Shown here: positions 5,366-5,567 of the stretch, one piece after another
Position numbering within the stretch: the first letter of the stretch is position 1
Layout of the letters: each line of letters begins with the position of its first letter
Assembly: GCA_014523665.1 (NCBI GenBank)
Contig: JAATVR010000042.1
Span: forward strand, 1-5,567
DNA: 5,567 nt
From: Nitrososphaerales archaeon TH526
GTDB lineage: Archaea > Thermoproteota > Nitrososphaeria > Nitrososphaerales > Nitrososphaeraceae
Direction: 5' to 3'
The notes under the pieces: model-generated
Seen by the model: only the letters and a program-made list of their open reading frames with translations
Database searches by the model: none
What the model was told of the DNA's origin: nothing
Position numbers and translations under genes: made by a program

Positions 5366-5567
5366 TTATCCTTAATTTGTTTTTCTTCAATCGTTTTGCT
5401 ATAGGCTTCATAAGTTAGTACCATCTTGCATTTGACACAGAATTTCTGATCTGGTCTATTTGGTTCGTTACAGTTAGGACATTGTTTAGGTCTTAATATT
5501 TCTGTTTCCTGATTGTCTTTTGGCAATATGCTAACTCTTGAAGAATAGATTCAGAAGATTAGTTGCC
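5362..5567 (-). pseudogene. C-terminal tail of a tyrosine recombinase (integrase) with zinc ribbon, broken
   Basis: The clear part reads ILPKDNQETEILRPKQCPNC, then NEPNRPDQKFCVKCKMVLTY and a charged tail EAYSKTIEEKQIKDK. C-P-x-C...C-x2-C after the catalytic domain, with the P-N-C-N-E-P-N and K-F-C-x-K-C pattern, is typical of the XerD-like integrases I know from thaumarchaea. Upstream the frame changes near 5532: GAG TTA GC ATA TTG needs one more G to read ELGIL. Before that, another frame reads GN, a TAA stop (5559-5561), then SSESILQEL. Recalled homologues have FGNE at this point, so GAA to TAA is the likely change. The catalytic domain, with its Arg/His/Tyr residues, lies beyond the window, so I cannot judge it. 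Such enzymes integrate and excise mobile elements. Confidence 0.78.

Noticed and set aside
1..5567. tRNA, rRNA, CRISPR array or complete insertion sequence
   Set aside because: I found no tRNA T-loop in a cloverleaf context, no spaced direct repeats, and no transposase with terminal inverted repeats.

Overview
The window looks like archaeal DNA, most likely from an ammonia-oxidising thaumarchaeon of the Nitrososphaera/Nitrosocosmicus type. The evidence is low GC and sparse coding, TATA boxes about 27-29 bases before start codons (leaderless transcription), AGA/AGG-rich arginine usage in most genes, and several protein types I recognise from that group. This assignment rests on recall of family patterns, not on a search.

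Layout. The minus strand at 1-386 carries the N-terminal part of an HdeD/DUF308-type membrane protein that runs off the window edge. After a gene-poor gap comes a six-helix membrane protein at 747-1331 that looks like a divergent TMEM175/DUF1211 channel. Positions 1332-1987 hold only doubtful small ORFs. A helical cytoplasmic protein of unknown function lies at 1988-2470. From 2569 to 2816 there is a possible 46-residue protein and a zinc-ribbon remnant without a normal start codon. Positions 3126-3780 hold a helix-turn-helix plus coiled-coil gene of a type expanded in these archaea, broken by two single-base frame shifts. Positions 3781-3960 contain a cluster of inverted repeats. Two short helical ORFs (3965-4087 and 4262-4399) follow; they may be remnants.

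The right end, read on the minus strand from 5567 down to 4422, is a decayed mobile-element segment. In transcription order it holds the C-terminal tail of a tyrosine recombinase (integrase) with a zinc ribbon, broken by a stop and a frameshift; a 76-residue gene overlapping it by ATGA; a 63-residue gene with its own TATA box; and the nuclease-domain half of a phage-type terminase large subunit (TerL), broken by at least one stop and several frameshifts. The TerL relic implies that a head-tail virus or provirus once contributed DNA here.

The main conclusion is that the window is largely a graveyard. Two or three membrane or cytoplasmic genes look intact, and most of the rest is mobile-element or regulator debris. 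Many lesions are single-base indels, some in homopolymers, so sequencing error must be excluded before each is called a real pseudogene. No tRNA, rRNA, CRISPR array or complete insertion sequence was seen.
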